Assembly: GCA_016287995.1 (NCBI GenBank)
Contig: JAEEXW010000212.1
Span: forward strand, 1 to 5,652
Direction: 5' to 3'
Length of the DNA: 5,652 bases
From: Bacteroidales bacterium
GTDB taxonomy: Bacteria > Bacteroidota > Bacteroidia > Bacteroidales > UBA3824
In this document: piece after piece, positions 5,367 through 5,652 of the stretch
How positions within the stretch are numbered: the stretch's first letter is position 1
Layout of the letters: every line of letters starts with the position of its first letter
The notes under the pieces: generated by a model
What the model was told of the DNA's origin: nothing
The model's input: the letters and a program-made list of their open reading frames with translations, nothing else
Database searches by the model: none
Translations under genes and position numbers: made by a program

Positions 5367-5652
5367 TTAACCGTTGTTATTATTATTGTTGTTATTATTA
5401 TTGTTGTTGGAACTGCCGCCCGAATCCGATGACGAATATGAGTCGTCGTAACTTCTTGAACTGTAACTGCTTACATCAGGAATGGTAGTTACGAAGAATC
5501 CTCCGTCCGAAATATACACGTTTTGAACTTTTGAGGGGTTTTGGAGCATAAGCGGCGCATTGATTTTTTTTACGAGACTGTCTCCAACATAAAAAAACAG
5601 ACCTTCCGCGTTTCCGACAACCTTGTTTTTGGGGGATTCTGTAAAATCGTAG
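5367..5652 (-). CDS. C-terminal end of an unrecognised protein with Ser/Tyr/Asp-rich and poly-Asn tail, 5' truncated by window
   Basis: The minus-strand frame is open from the right edge (first full codon 5651-5649) to TAA at 5367-5369, giving 94 visible residues; the start lies beyond the window. I do not recognise the family. The first ~52 residues look like alternating short strands and turns (AEGLFFYVGDSLVKK, QNVYISDGGFFVTTI), which could be the last blade of a propeller-like or other beta-rich protein; this is a guess. Then follow about 28 residues rich in Ser, Tyr, Asp and Gly (SSYSSRSYDDSYSSSDSGG), 12 consecutive Asn, and a final Gly. The tail is probably disordered. yqgE starts 8 nt downstream, so the two genes likely share a transcript. 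An ATG at 5549 lies inside the frame and is unlikely to be the start because the protein-like frame continues upstream of it. Confidence 0.75.
   Translation of the reverse strand, partial: YDFTESPKNKVVGNAEGLFFYVGDSLVKKINAPLMLQNPSKVQNVYISDGGFFVTTIPDVSSYSSRSYDDSYSSSDSGGSSNNNNNNNNNNNNG
5373..5408 (-). repeat. 15-bp tandem repeat encoding 12 Asn
   Basis: On the coding strand the 12 Asn codons run AAC AAC AAT AAT AAT twice and then AAC AAC, so a 15-bp unit is present 2.4 times without mismatch, in addition to the underlying AAY triplet periodicity. Units are in frame, so gain or loss of one changes the tail by five Asn without disturbing the stop codon. Confidence 0.9.

Noticed and set aside
5409..5549. 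ATG at 5549 as the start of a separate 60-residue protein
   Set aside because: The same frame stays open with protein-like sequence to the window edge, so this Met is probably internal to a longer protein.

Overview
The window looks like chromosomal DNA from a member of the Bacteroidota. This rests on several things read from the sequence: the C-terminal half of a PgpH-type 7TM-HD protein has Bacteroidota-style motifs (for example the YPGPRP segment and the ending HARIEYPK); pyrB and pyrI are adjacent; none of the genes has a clear Shine-Dalgarno sequence, and A/T-rich leaders are used instead; and the one divergent intergenic region carries TAnnTTTG boxes of the Bacteroidota -7 type on both strands. 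Genus cannot be fixed from this.

Layout, left to right. (1) 2-1003 (+): 3' part of a membrane HD-domain phosphodiesterase (PgpH family, cyclic-di-AMP hydrolysis), cut by the left edge. (2) 1002-1033: a hairpin terminator shared with the convergent genes. (3) 2435 down to 1032 (-): pyrB then pyrI, the catalytic and regulatory chains of aspartate carbamoyltransferase, separated by a 37-nt spacer filled with an ATG-bearing heptamer repeat. (4) 2436-2542: divergent promoter region. (5) 2543-3206 (+): a VapB-like antitoxin and a PIN-domain VapC toxin, AT-richer than the flanks. (6) 3211-3852 and 3863-4741 (+): an intact rhomboid protease gene only 4 nt after vapC, then a class IV aminotransferase-like gene that appears to lack the PLP lysine. 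(7) 4728-4766: terminator at the convergent end. (8) 5358 down to 4765 (-): yqgE (AlgH/DUF179), and upstream of it in the same operon the end of an unrecognised protein with a Ser/Tyr/Asp-rich tail and 12 terminal asparagines.

Functionally this is a mosaic of housekeeping genes (second-messenger turnover, pyrimidine synthesis, membrane proteolysis, amino-acid/PLP-fold chemistry) with one probable acquired element, the toxin-antitoxin pair. Because vapB, vapC, the rhomboid gene and the aminotransferase-like gene are all co-directional with gaps of 1, 4 and 10 nt, and the only credible upstream promoter is in front of vapB, the four may be one transcript. I see no CRISPR array, rRNA, tRNA, insertion sequence or phage gene, and no gene-free stretch longer than about 110 bases. 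I do not see a convincing new biological system; the best leads are the apparently lysine-less aminotransferase homologue and the AUG-rich spacer between pyrB and pyrI.
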